Shown in pieces: positions 6,938-13,197 of a DNA stretch of 13,197 nt. The stretch is taken from contig JBGGNE010000097.1 in the NCBI GenBank assembly GCA_041287705.1, positions 1 through 13,197 of the forward strand. The letters are read 5' to 3'. Below the pieces are notes generated by a model. That model saw only the letters and a program-made list of their open reading frames with translations, searched no databases and had not been told where the DNA came from. The position numbers and the translations under genes were made by a program. This DNA comes from LW23 sp041287705. Lineage in GTDB: Bacteria; Verrucomicrobiota; Verrucomicrobiia; Methylacidiphilales; UBA1321. Position 1 is the first letter of the stretch. Every line of letters begins with the position of its first letter.

Positions 6938-8029
6938 TCACCGCGTCGCCTGGCCGGGCAGATATGCTACGTCGCGCTCGGCGGCGGCGTGGGGACCGGC
7001 GGCGCCGGTTTCGAACCATGCGACGGCTTCGCGGACGGCGCGTTCCAGGGGGATCTCGGGCTTCCAGCCCAACTCCCGCTGGGTTCGTGTGGTGTCAAAG
7101 AACTGGCAGCGGCGGGCGGTAAGGGCGGTTTCCAGGCAGACGCGGTCGCTCCATCCGCCTGCGTCCAGACCCAGAGAGCCGGCTGCTTCGCCTGCCAGAC
7201 CCGCAGCCAGTACCAGCAGCCACGGAGCGCTGAAACCCGGTGCCTGACGGCCGGTGATGCGTGCGGTCAGTTCAAGGAATTCGCGCAGCCACAGGTTTTT
7301 GCCACCCAGAATGTAGCGGCGTCCCGGCACGCCGCGCTCTGCCGCGCGAATCAGTCCGGCGGCCAGATCCTCGACCGCCAGGAAATTCAGGCCGGTTCGC
7401 GAGACCATGGGGAAGCGACCGCCCAGGAAGTCTTTGATAATGCGACCCGTGGGGGTAGGGCCTTCATCTTCGGCGCCGATGGGGCACGTCGGGCTTGCGA
7501 TGATGACCGGCAGGCCTTGAGCTGCGTAATCCAGCGCAAGGCGTTCCGCCATCCATTTGCTGCGTTTGTAGCGCTCGCCCCAGCCGGGTTGGTCGGGGAA
7601 ATCTTCCTCCGTCATCTCCGGCGGCTGCCGGTCGGATCCAGCGCGCTGTCGACAGGGGCGCAGTACTCCCGCCGTGCTTACGTGAACAACGCGGGGCGTG
7701 TGATGAAGCAGCGCGGCTTCCATCACATGGCGAGTTCCGTCGAGATTCACCGTTTCGGCGTCGCGGGCGGGGCCGGGGCCGAAACCATACAAGCCGCCGA
7801 TGTGGTAGATAGACTCTACACCGGCGGCGGCGCGGGCCACATCGCGGGCGTCGCGCAGGTCGCCTGCAATAACTTCAACGCTGCCAGCGTGTTGCGGAAA
7901 AAGCCGTGTTGCGGATTCCGGGCGGCGTGCCAGGACGCGAACGGGCATGCCCATGCGGGCCAGACGCCGCACAACGTGCCGGCCAATAAATCCCGTGCCA
8001 CCCGTTATCAGTGCTTGTCCCTGCGCCAT
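6938..8029 (-). CDS. hpnA: HpnA, hopanoid-associated SDR-family sugar epimerase
   Basis: Extended short-chain dehydrogenase/reductase of 363 residues. An NAD(P)-binding Rossmann motif TGGTGFIG is at 9-16, GDLRD at 56-60, the catalytic Ser region VSTAG at 117-121, and the YxxxK pair is Y154/K158 in YKRSK. The HpnA subfamily is annotated in hopanoid clusters as a nucleoside-diphosphate-sugar epimerase or dihydroflavonol-reductase-like enzyme; its exact reaction in hopanoid modification is not settled. Assignment to HpnA rests on the overall sequence (for example YHIGGLYGFGPG, VSRTGLNFLAVEDLA) and on the neighbouring hpnK and hpnD/E. The ATG at 8029 has no obvious Shine-Dalgarno. A TATCTT (complement of 8038-8043) lies 8 nt upstream, so a leaderless or very short-leader mRNA is possible. 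Divergent from hpnK. Confidence 0.82.
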   Translation of the reverse strand: MAQGQALITGGTGFIGRHVVRRLARMGMPVRVLARRPESATRLFPQHAGSVEVIAGDLRDARDVARAAAGVESIYHIGGLYGFGPGPARDAETVNLDGTRHVMEAALLHHTPRVVHVSTAGVLRPCRQRAGSDRQPPEMTEEDFPDQPGWGERYKRSKWMAERLALDYAAQGLPVIIASPTCPIGAEDEGPTPTGRIIKDFLGGRFPMVSRTGLNFLAVEDLAAGLIRAAERGVPGRRYILGGKNLWLREFLELTARITGRQAPGFSAPWLLVLAAGLAGEAAGSLGLDAGGWSDRVCLETALTARRCQFFDTTRTQRELGWKPEIPLERAVREAVAWFETGAAGPHAAAERDVAYLPGQATR

Positions 8030-8056
8030 GTTGTTACAAGATACTGCTTTCCAACG
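8030..8056. promoter_or_regulatory. 27-bp divergent intergenic region between hpnA and hpnK
   Basis: Only 27 bp separate the two start codons. On the minus strand TATCTT (complement of 8038-8043) has TTCCTC 17 nt upstream (complement of 8061-8066), which falls inside hpnK. On the plus strand GATACT (8040-8045) is a 4/6 -10 candidate with TTGTCC at 8015-8020 (19 nt), inside hpnA. Any promoters must therefore overlap each other and the opposing coding regions. The box assignments are weak; the geometry is certain if the starts are right. Confidence 0.4.
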
Positions 8057-8896
8057 ATGAGAGGAATCTTTTTCACAGCTGATGACTTAGGTATCTCGCG
8101 CGAAGCCAACGAAGCCATGGTTTATGCGCATGTTCATGGCATTTTGCATGGCGCGGCGCTCATGATGGGCCAGCCTGGCACCGATCAAGGCGTGGATCTG
8201 GCGCGGCAGAATCCTGGCCTACATGTCGGCTTCCACCTGCATCTGTGCGACAGCCTGCCGCTCACCTTAGGTTGCGGTGGTGGTGGCGGCAGCGCTACGG
8301 GCAGTCGCGCGGACTGGCCCTGGGGATCTGATCCCGCGCGTGCCGGCTGGGCGATTGGCACCCAGCGCAGCGCGCGGCTTCTGGCGGAAGCGGAAATCGC
8401 ACGCCAGTGGCAGGAATTCCGGGCCAGGGGGCTGCACTGCGCCTTTGTAAACGCGCATCATCATCTTCACGTGCATCCCTTCGTTATGGAGATGCTTCGC
8501 GACATCGTCGGGCCGGAGTGCGGCGATGCCTGGTGGCGATGGGGACGCCCGCGGTGGTTTGGCCGCAAGGGCCTTTCGGCCAGAATGGCGTCCGCAGGCT
8601 GGGCTCTGGTGCGCGCGATGTCGCACCTACCGGCAGGCACGCACGCGCCGCAGACGCTGTGGGGTATCGACAGGAATTTCCAGATGGATGCGGGGGAAAT
8701 TAAAGACGTACTTCAGACACTGAAGGCGGACTTTTCAGCCGAACCGGCCACATCAGATTCAGTGCAGGATCTTAAAAAGCCGCTGCACGAGTTCATGTTT
8801 CACCCACGCCATATCCATCCGGATGACAAGGATTTACAGACGCTGCTGAAGCTTGGGGCAAATGCCGGCGACGTCGGCGCTGCTTTCGATTCGTAA
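8057..8896 (+). CDS. hpnK: HpnK, hopanoid-associated YdjC/ChbG-like deacetylase
   Basis: A 279-residue protein of the YdjC (carbohydrate deacetylase) superfamily, whose members hydrolyse N-acetyl groups from sugars with a metal ion. HpnK is the hopanoid-cluster branch; its exact substrate is not established. Visible motifs: N-terminal FFTADDLG with metal-binding Asp pair D9/D10, GFHLHLCDSLPL (H60, H62), the His cluster NAHHHLHVHP (132-141), and the C-terminal EFMFHP (245-250), matching the family's final E-x-M-x-H-P block. A Gly-rich loop (GCGGGGGS, 72-79) may be a local expansion. The ATG at 8057 was chosen because the family N-terminus starts exactly there, although the frame is open far upstream through the opposite strand of hpnA. 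There is no clear Shine-Dalgarno. It is followed by a strong inverted repeat and then the hpnD/hpnE fusion on the same strand. Confidence 0.82.
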   Translation: MRGIFFTADDLGISREANEAMVYAHVHGILHGAALMMGQPGTDQGVDLARQNPGLHVGFHLHLCDSLPLTLGCGGGGGSATGSRADWPWGSDPARAGWAIGTQRSARLLAEAEIARQWQEFRARGLHCAFVNAHHHLHVHPFVMEMLRDIVGPECGDAWWRWGRPRWFGRKGLSARMASAGWALVRAMSHLPAGTHAPQTLWGIDRNFQMDAGEIKDVLQTLKADFSAEPATSDSVQDLKKPLHEFMFHPRHIHPDDKDLQTLLKLGANAGDVGAAFDS

Positions 8897-8911
8897 GGTT
8901 GGTGCCCTGTT

Positions 8912-8957
8912 AGACCATTTCCCAGCGCTAATTGCCCATAGCGCTGGGAAATGGTCT
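8912..8957. repeat. 18-bp perfect inverted repeat between hpnK and the hpnD/hpnE fusion
   Basis: AGACCATTTCCCAGCGCT at 8912-8929 is the exact reverse complement of 8940-8957, around a 10-nt loop. After one mismatch, two further pairs extend it to 8909/8960. It begins 15 nt after the hpnK stop. There is no T-tract, so if it terminates hpnK transcription it is not a classic intrinsic terminator. The outer 10-mer GAAATGGTCT recurs after the fusion gene (11458-11467), and the following TACGGACAA (8958-8966) also occurs in the large palindrome (6792-6800). That hints at a repeat family. Confidence 0.75.
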
Positions 8958-9008
8958 TACGGACAACTTCCCGACACACATTCTGTTCAAGTTCCCTACT
9001 CTCCGGCC

Positions 9009-9038
9009 TTGCGCGCGCTGCCGCATCCCCCTTATATG
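9009..9038 (+). promoter_or_regulatory. Weak candidate promoter before the hpnD/hpnE fusion
   Basis: TTGCGC (9009-9014) and TATATG (9033-9038) are separated by 18 nt, and the -10-like box ends 10 nt before the ATG. If used, the transcript would start almost at the start codon and would lack the GGTGAG at 9038-9043. Alternatively that GGTGAG is the ribosome binding site and the promoter lies further upstream. The two readings exclude each other. Confidence 0.28.
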
Positions 9039-9048
9039 GTGAGCGCCC

Positions 9049-11451
9049 ATGACCACGGAAAGCGCCAGCCTCAATATCAGCGCCATTGCGGATACCGCCA
9101 ACGACAGCAGCAGCGACATTACCGCGCAGAGCGGATCCAACCTCGCGCTCAGCTTCACTTCGCTTTCTCCGGAGAAGCGGCGGGCTATGTCCACCTTTTA
9201 CGCCTTTTGCCGTCTGGTGGATGACGTGGCCGACAGCACAACGCTTAGTGTCGATGAAAAGCGTACGCAGTTGGAGGAGTGGCGCGTCGAAGTGCATCGC
9301 GCCTACACCGGCGGAGCGCGTACCGCCATCGGGCGCGAACTATCTCAAATCGTCAAACGCTATCTTATTCCTCCACAGCATCTTGAGGAGATCGTGGACG
9401 GCATGGAAATGGACCTCTGCCGCACGCGGTATGAGACCTTTGCGGAGCTGTACGAATACTGCTACCGCGCCGCCAGCGCCGTCGGCCTGGTCAGCATCGA
9501 GATCTTTGGATATCGCGAACGCATTACCCGCGAATATGCCGTGGCGCTGGGCATGGCCTTTCAGCTGACAAACATCCTGCGCGATGTGAAGAAAGACTCC
9601 ACCTTCGGGCGGATCTATCTGCCGCAGCAGGAGTTGCGGGAATGGGGCATTTCGGACGATGACATCATGAACGGCCGCTGGAGCCCCGCCATGCAGCGCC
9701 TCATGAAGTTTCAGTACTACCGCGCGCATCATTACTTTGAAAAGAGCTGGCGCCTGCTCAGCCCCACCGATCGGCCCAACCTGGGCGCGGCGGAAATCAT
9801 GCGCGAAGTCTATTTCGGTGTGCTGCAGAAGATTAAACGCCACAACTTTAATGTATTTTCGTCGCCAACGCGGCTGACCAAGCTGGAAAAAGCGTGGCAC
9901 TACATGGCTGCGCAGCGTCGCGAGAAGTCGCAAAAGCCCACCCCGCCGCCGCCACCGAAGAAGGTACTGGTGCTCGGTGGCGGTTTTGCCGGTGTGGCCG
10001 CCGCCGTGGAGCTGGCGCGTCGCGGGCACAGCGTAACAGTGCTGGAAAGCCGCGCGCTGCTGGGTGGCCGGGCCCACAGTTTTAACGACGCCAAAACGGG
10101 TCTGGAGTTGGATAATGGTCAGCACATCCTGATGGGCTGCTATCACCAGACGCTGGATTTACTGAAGACGCTAACGGTTGAGGACAAGCTGCTTGAGCCG
10201 CCGACACTGGACGTGCCCTATCTCAGCGATCAGGGCAAGAGTGCGCTGAAGGCGTTGCCCATGCTTCCGGCGCCCCTGAGTCTGCTCAGCGCCATGCTGG
10301 GTTTTCGGGAGCTCACCTGGAGCGATCGCTGGGCCGCGGGCAAACTGACGGTGCGTCTGCGTGCGGGGCAACTTCCCACTCCGGACGAAACCGCGCTGCA
10401 ATGGCTGAAACGCTGGGGGCAGACCGATAACGCGATCCGCGCGATCTGGGAACCGCTTTGTGTCTCGGCCATCAATGAGACGGCGTCCGTGGCATCCGCG
10501 GAATTGCTGGCGACAGTGATCCGTCAGGCACTTCTGGGCAGTGGCCGCGACGCGAAGATCCTGATCAGCAAGGTTGGGCTCAGCTCCCTGTTTGAGGTAG
10601 AGGCCGAGCGCCTGCTGCGAATGTGCGGCGGCGCCCAGATCCTTCGCCAGCAGCGCGTTACGGGATTAATCGCGGACAAGGACGGACGGATCTCAGGCGT
10701 TGAAATGATGGATGGCCGCAAACTGACTGCGGACCATATCGTCAGCGCTCTGCCCTGGAACGCCCTGCGCCAGATCCTGCCCAAAAAAGACGCCGCGACG
10801 GATGCCAAAGCGGAGGTTGCCGCAGAGGCTCAGGCTGGTTCCGAGAAAATTGGAGCCACAGCCGGTGCGAGTCCTTCCGTGGCGCTGGATCGCTCGGTAT
10901 TCGCTCCAGAAGCTCGCCCGCTGGCCGATGTGTGCCAGGCACTGGGCGAATCGCCCATCGTCAGCGTGCACCTGTGGCTGGACCGCGCGGTGCTGGATTG
11001 CCCCTTTATGGGCTTCCTCGACAGCCCGCTGCACTGGGTCTTCTCCCGCGATCACATTCAGGGCCCGACGCCCGCGGTAAGTGATGGCTCCGGCCCCGGC
11101 AAAAGCGGATTTGCCGACCATGAGCATCACGTCTACACGCTGGTGGTCAGCGGTGCGGATGTTCTGGCAAAGACTTCGTCAGCCGAGATTGAGGACATTG
11201 CCATTCGCGAGTTGCGCCGGTTCCTTCCCGCCGCGGCACAGGCCCAGGTGTTGCACCGCATTCTCTATAAAGCGAAGAGCGCCACGTTCTCCGCCACACC
11301 GGAAGCCGAGAAGCTGCGCCCGAAGCCCGGTACACCGTGGTCCAACTTCTGGCTGGCCGGCGACTGGACCGACACAGCTCTGCCCGCCACAATTGAGAGC
11401 GCTGTTGTCAGCGGAAATCGCGCGGCAGCAGCAATTGATGCTGCTAAATAA
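9049..11451 (+). CDS. hpnD/hpnE: Fusion of presqualene diphosphate synthase (HpnD) and hydroxysqualene dehydroxylase (HpnE)
   Basis: An 800-residue two-domain enzyme for squalene synthesis. Residues about 28-285 are a squalene/phytoene synthase domain with both Asp-rich Mg-diphosphate motifs: DDVAD (58-62) and NILRDVKKD (175-183). The sequence EEIVDGMEMDL and RIYLPQQEL fit HpnD, which condenses two farnesyl diphosphates to presqualene diphosphate. Residues about 304-800 are an FAD-dependent amine-oxidase-like domain: VLVLGGGFAG (306-315, dinucleotide fold), E333 for ribose binding, GGRAHSF, and the C-terminal LAGDWTDTALPATIESAV. This matches HpnE, which reduces hydroxysqualene to squalene. 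A short Lys/Pro linker PTPPPPPKK (297-305) joins them with no stop or restart signal. Two low-complexity insertions sit in the HpnE half: Ala-rich about 581-612 and Gly/Ser/Pro-rich about 671-688. The middle enzyme HpnC is not in the window. A carotenoid-type synthase-desaturase pair is less likely because the motifs fit HpnE better. Confidence 0.88.
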   Translation: MTTESASLNISAIADTANDSSSDITAQSGSNLALSFTSLSPEKRRAMSTFYAFCRLVDDVADSTTLSVDEKRTQLEEWRVEVHRAYTGGARTAIGRELSQIVKRYLIPPQHLEEIVDGMEMDLCRTRYETFAELYEYCYRAASAVGLVSIEIFGYRERITREYAVALGMAFQLTNILRDVKKDSTFGRIYLPQQELREWGISDDDIMNGRWSPAMQRLMKFQYYRAHHYFEKSWRLLSPTDRPNLGAAEIMREVYFGVLQKIKRHNFNVFSSPTRLTKLEKAWHYMAAQRREKSQKPTPPPPPKKVLVLGGGFAGVAAAVELARRGHSVTVLESRALLGGRAHSFNDAKTGLELDNGQHILMGCYHQTLDLLKTLTVEDKLLEPPTLDVPYLSDQGKSALKALPMLPAPLSLLSAMLGFRELTWSDRWAAGKLTVRLRAGQLPTPDETALQWLKRWGQTDNAIRAIWEPLCVSAINETASVASAELLATVIRQALLGSGRDAKILISKVGLSSLFEVEAERLLRMCGGAQILRQQRVTGLIADKDGRISGVEMMDGRKLTADHIVSALPWNALRQILPKKDAATDAKAEVAAEAQAGSEKIGATAGASPSVALDRSVFAPEARPLADVCQALGESPIVSVHLWLDRAVLDCPFMGFLDSPLHWVFSRDHIQGPTPAVSDGSGPGKSGFADHEHHVYTLVVSGADVLAKTSSAEIEDIAIRELRRFLPAAAQAQVLHRILYKAKSATFSATPEAEKLRPKPGTPWSNFWLAGDWTDTALPATIESAVVSGNRAAAAIDAAK

Positions 11452-11457
11452 CTCTGC

Positions 11458-11475
11458 GAAATGGTCTGAGACCAT
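11458..11475. repeat. Short palindrome sharing GAAATGGTCT with the hairpin before the fusion gene
   Basis: ATGGTCT (11461-11467) and AGACCAT (11469-11475) form a perfect 7-bp inverted repeat around one G, 9 nt after the fusion gene's stop. With the preceding GAA, the 10-mer GAAATGGTCT is identical to 8948-8957. With only a one-base centre it is better read as a two-fold protein-binding site or repeat remnant than as a transcription-terminating hairpin. Confidence 0.45.
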
Positions 11476-11517
11476 CCATTCAGGTCTGTCGCTGCCGATC
11501 AGTCTCATATAGTCCGC

Positions 11518-11546
11518 TTGCCTGCTACGGTTCTTGCGGCTATCTT
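11518..11546 (+). promoter_or_regulatory. Candidate sigma70-like promoter of the GH26-like gene
   Basis: TTGCCT (11518-11523, 4/6) and TATCTT (11541-11546, 4/6) are spaced exactly 17 nt apart. Transcription near 11553 would give a leader of about 33 nt that includes AAGGA at 11570-11574, 11 nt before the ATG at 11586. Confidence 0.5.
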
Positions 11547-11585
11547 TTAAGCAATCCGCATGAAAGGCGAAGGAAAATATATACG

Positions 11586-13079
11586 ATGAGACGTCAATAT
11601 TTCATGCGCCCGTCACAGTGGGCTTCAGCGCTGGCACTCTTCTTGATGTGGCAGGCCGGCTTTACGCTGCCGGCTCCGCGTATATTCGCTGCGGAGCTTC
11701 CTTCAGAAAAGCCAGCTCAACAAACTGCGGATACGTCTGCAACTGCTCCGGTCGCACCTGGCGAACCATCTTCCACGAATACAGCTCCCACGGCCCCGGT
11801 GGAACAGCCCAAGCCTCAGGCAGAGACTCAGCCCGCTGCTCCAGTTCCTGCGCCAGCCCCAGCACCCGCTACGGCACCGGCTCAGACTCCTCCTTCCGCG
11901 TCCCCGGCACCTCCTGCGGCATCCGCGGCCGATCCCGTTCCCGGGTCCAGTCCTGATGGAGATACGGAGGCGGTTGGTCCTGTTAAGCTTGCCCCGCCCA
12001 TGGTTCCCGCCGGGCCTCCCGGTAAGGCGGCGCAACGCATTACGCTTGTTCCTCCTGCTCGCGGGCTTTATCTCGGCGCTTATGTCGATTTCGGTGATAA
12101 AGAAGACACCGTCACTCTGGAGAAGATCCAGAAGTTCGAGGCGATGGTTGGACGGCATCAGGCCATCGTCGCGTCATCCAGCTACTGGGGGGAGCAGAGT
12201 TTCCCTTCGGAAAATGTGGCGCTTATCCGTCGCCACGGATCCGTGCCTCTTCTCTTCTGGTCACCGTGGGATCGCCCTTATCGCCAGGGTCTGGGACCGG
12301 ATCGCTTCAGCCTGCGCGCCATCGTAGCAGGGACTCACGACGCTTACATTGATGCCTGGGCCGACGAAGCTGCCGCCAGCCGCGAGCCTTTGCTCGTCGC
12401 GTGGGGCAACGAAATGAATGGCGAGTGGTTCCCCTGGTCTCCCATACCCAAATTTTACCAGAAGCCGCTTGCCAGCGATCCGCCCGGATCGCGCGACATG
12501 ACTATCCCCGAATCAATCGAGCTCTATAAAAAGGCATACCGCCGGGTAGTCGATCGCTGTCGGGCGCGCGGTGCCGCGAATATTCTCTGGGTTTTCTGCG
12601 TCAACAACATCTCTTTTCCGCCGCAACCCTGGAACACCATGGCCGCCTACTACCCCGGCGCTGAATACGTCGACTGGCTGGCCTATAACGCCTACGGCGC
12701 GCAGTTTATCGAAAGCGACTGGTTGCCTGCCGAAGGCGTCTTCATGCCCGGCTATCGCGAACTGGCCGCGCTGGATCCCAACAAGCCCATCATGCTGGCG
12801 GAGTGGGGCGTGGGCGAATTCCCGAAAGCCGGCAACAAGGCCGCCTTTATCCGCGAAGGCATGGAGCGCATGCGCACACAGATGCCACGCCTGAAAGCAG
12901 CCGTCTTCTGGCATGAGCGGTGGCAGAACGACAACGGTTTCTACAGTAACCTCCGCATCCATTCCTCCCCGGAAGCACTGGAGACTTACAAGAAGGAAAT
13001 CTCCCGCCCGGAATGGATCACCCAGCCCGAACTGAAGGCCGCCGGGGCAACAGTGCCGCCGGGACCTGTGGGGAAGTAG
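11586..13079 (+). CDS. Secreted GH26-like glycoside hydrolase with Ala/Pro-rich linker
   Basis: Predicted exported clan GH-A (TIM-barrel) glycosidase; GH26 enzymes are mostly beta-mannanases, with some beta-glucanases and xylanases. A signal peptide covers about 1-36 (Arg start, hydrophobic ALALFLMWQAGFTL, cleavage near IFAA/E). Residues about 40-150 are a low-complexity Ala/Pro/Thr linker, probably a disordered spacer. The catalytic domain is about 157-475. The acid/base candidate is E276 in WGNEMNGEWFPW and the nucleophile candidate is E406 in MLAEWGVGE, both in the expected GH26 order; VDWLAYNAYG lies between them. The usual HE before MNG is NE here, so the residue before the acid/base differs from typical mannanases. 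The ATG at 11586 has AAGGA upstream; an in-frame ATG at 11604 would also preserve the signal peptide. The gene is 134 bp after the fusion gene but has its own candidate promoter. Substrate cannot be inferred. Confidence 0.8.
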   Translation: MRRQYFMRPSQWASALALFLMWQAGFTLPAPRIFAAELPSEKPAQQTADTSATAPVAPGEPSSTNTAPTAPVEQPKPQAETQPAAPVPAPAPAPATAPAQTPPSASPAPPAASAADPVPGSSPDGDTEAVGPVKLAPPMVPAGPPGKAAQRITLVPPARGLYLGAYVDFGDKEDTVTLEKIQKFEAMVGRHQAIVASSSYWGEQSFPSENVALIRRHGSVPLLFWSPWDRPYRQGLGPDRFSLRAIVAGTHDAYIDAWADEAAASREPLLVAWGNEMNGEWFPWSPIPKFYQKPLASDPPGSRDMTIPESIELYKKAYRRVVDRCRARGAANILWVFCVNNISFPPQPWNTMAAYYPGAEYVDWLAYNAYGAQFIESDWLPAEGVFMPGYRELAALDPNKPIMLAEWGVGEFPKAGNKAAFIREGMERMRTQMPRLKAAVFWHERWQNDNGFYSNLRIHSSPEALETYKKEISRPEWITQPELKAAGATVPPGPVGK

Positions 13080-13115
13080 TCCGGTTTCAGATTTCAGACA
13101 TGGGCGGCAAAGGCA

Positions 13116-13159
13116 GGCCGTTCATCGCTAAAGCCTGAGAGCTTTCGCAATGAACGGCC
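13116..13159. terminator. Hairpin downstream of the GH26-like gene
   Basis: GGCCGTTCAT (13116-13125) pairs with ATGAACGGCC (13150-13159). After a mismatch the stem continues through GC and AAAGC, giving 17 of 19 pairs around a 6-nt loop, CTGAGA. It starts 37 nt after the stop at 13079. There is no T-tract, as with the other intergenic hairpins here, so the terminator role is inferred from position. The right arm may lie inside the end of a convergent gene. Confidence 0.5.
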
Positions 13160-13197
13160 GCATCTCATCCGCAGGCTGGATTAACCAACCGGAACGG
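13128..13197 (-). CDS. Possible 3' end of a convergent gene, cut by the window edge
   Basis: On the minus strand an open frame enters from the right edge and ends at a TAG (complement of 13128-13130), giving 22 residues ending DEMRPFIAKALRL. The composition is protein-like and the arrangement would mirror the other convergent pairs here, but 70 bp is too short to identify a family or exclude chance. Its coding sequence would contain the right arm of the 13116-13159 hairpin. Confidence 0.3.
   Translation of the reverse strand, partial: RSGWLIQPADEMRPFIAKALRL

Noticed and set aside
6989..8056. Upstream extension of the hpnK frame across the antisense of hpnA
   Set aside because: The family N-terminus begins exactly at ATG 8057; the upstream 356 codons are antisense to a clear SDR gene and show no domain.
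8248..8300. Gly-rich GGT/GGC run in hpnK as a sign of frameshift or slippage damage
   Set aside because: The frame stays open and the conserved motifs on both sides are in the same frame, so it is simply a glycine-rich loop.

Overview
The window looks like chromosomal DNA of a moderately GC-rich Gram-negative-type bacterium. My best guess is Acidobacteriota. That rests on the combination of squalene/hopanoid genes, secreted GH16- and GH26-type glycosidases, and a DnaJ/CbpM pair; it is inference, because no rRNA or other decisive marker is present. Almost everything is recognisable housekeeping or lipid/polysaccharide metabolism. I see no transposase, phage gene or CRISPR array.

Layout, left to right. 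The left edge cuts through a tRNA-Tyr(GUA) gene on the minus strand, which has a well-formed -35/-10 promoter. Divergent from it is a plus-strand pair: glyoxalase I (gloA) and ribulose-phosphate 3-epimerase (rpe). The rpe start (TTG) and its ribosome binding site lie inside the end of gloA. A perfect 11-bp hairpin separates rpe from a convergent secreted GH16 glycosidase. Next, on the minus strand, come a CbpA-type DnaJ co-chaperone and a MerR-like CbpM modulator with an unusual acidic N-terminal extension; an extended -10 promoter precedes dnaJ and a terminator-like hairpin follows cbpM. Divergent from dnaJ is an M17 leucyl aminopeptidase (pepA).

A 359-bp gap after pepA contains the most conspicuous non-coding structure: a ~160-bp near-palindrome resembling a REP/MITE-type element. 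It lies between pepA and convergent hpnA.

The right half holds a squalene/hopanoid locus: hpnA (SDR sugar epimerase-like, minus), hpnK (YdjC-like deacetylase family, plus, only 27 bp from hpnA start to start) and an 800-residue gene. That gene joins an HpnD-type presqualene diphosphate synthase to an HpnE-type FAD-dependent hydroxysqualene dehydroxylase through a proline-rich linker. In the HpnCDE route, farnesyl diphosphate goes to presqualene diphosphate (HpnD), then hydroxysqualene (HpnC), then squalene (HpnE). The fusion therefore carries the first and last steps, and no HpnC is visible here. Short inverted repeats sharing the 10-mer GAAATGGTCT flank the fusion gene. The window ends with a secreted GH26-like glycosidase with a long Ala/Pro linker, a terminator-like hairpin, and perhaps the 3' end of a convergent gene.

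The strongest candidates for something unusual are the HpnD-HpnE fusion and the long palindrome with its smaller relatives.
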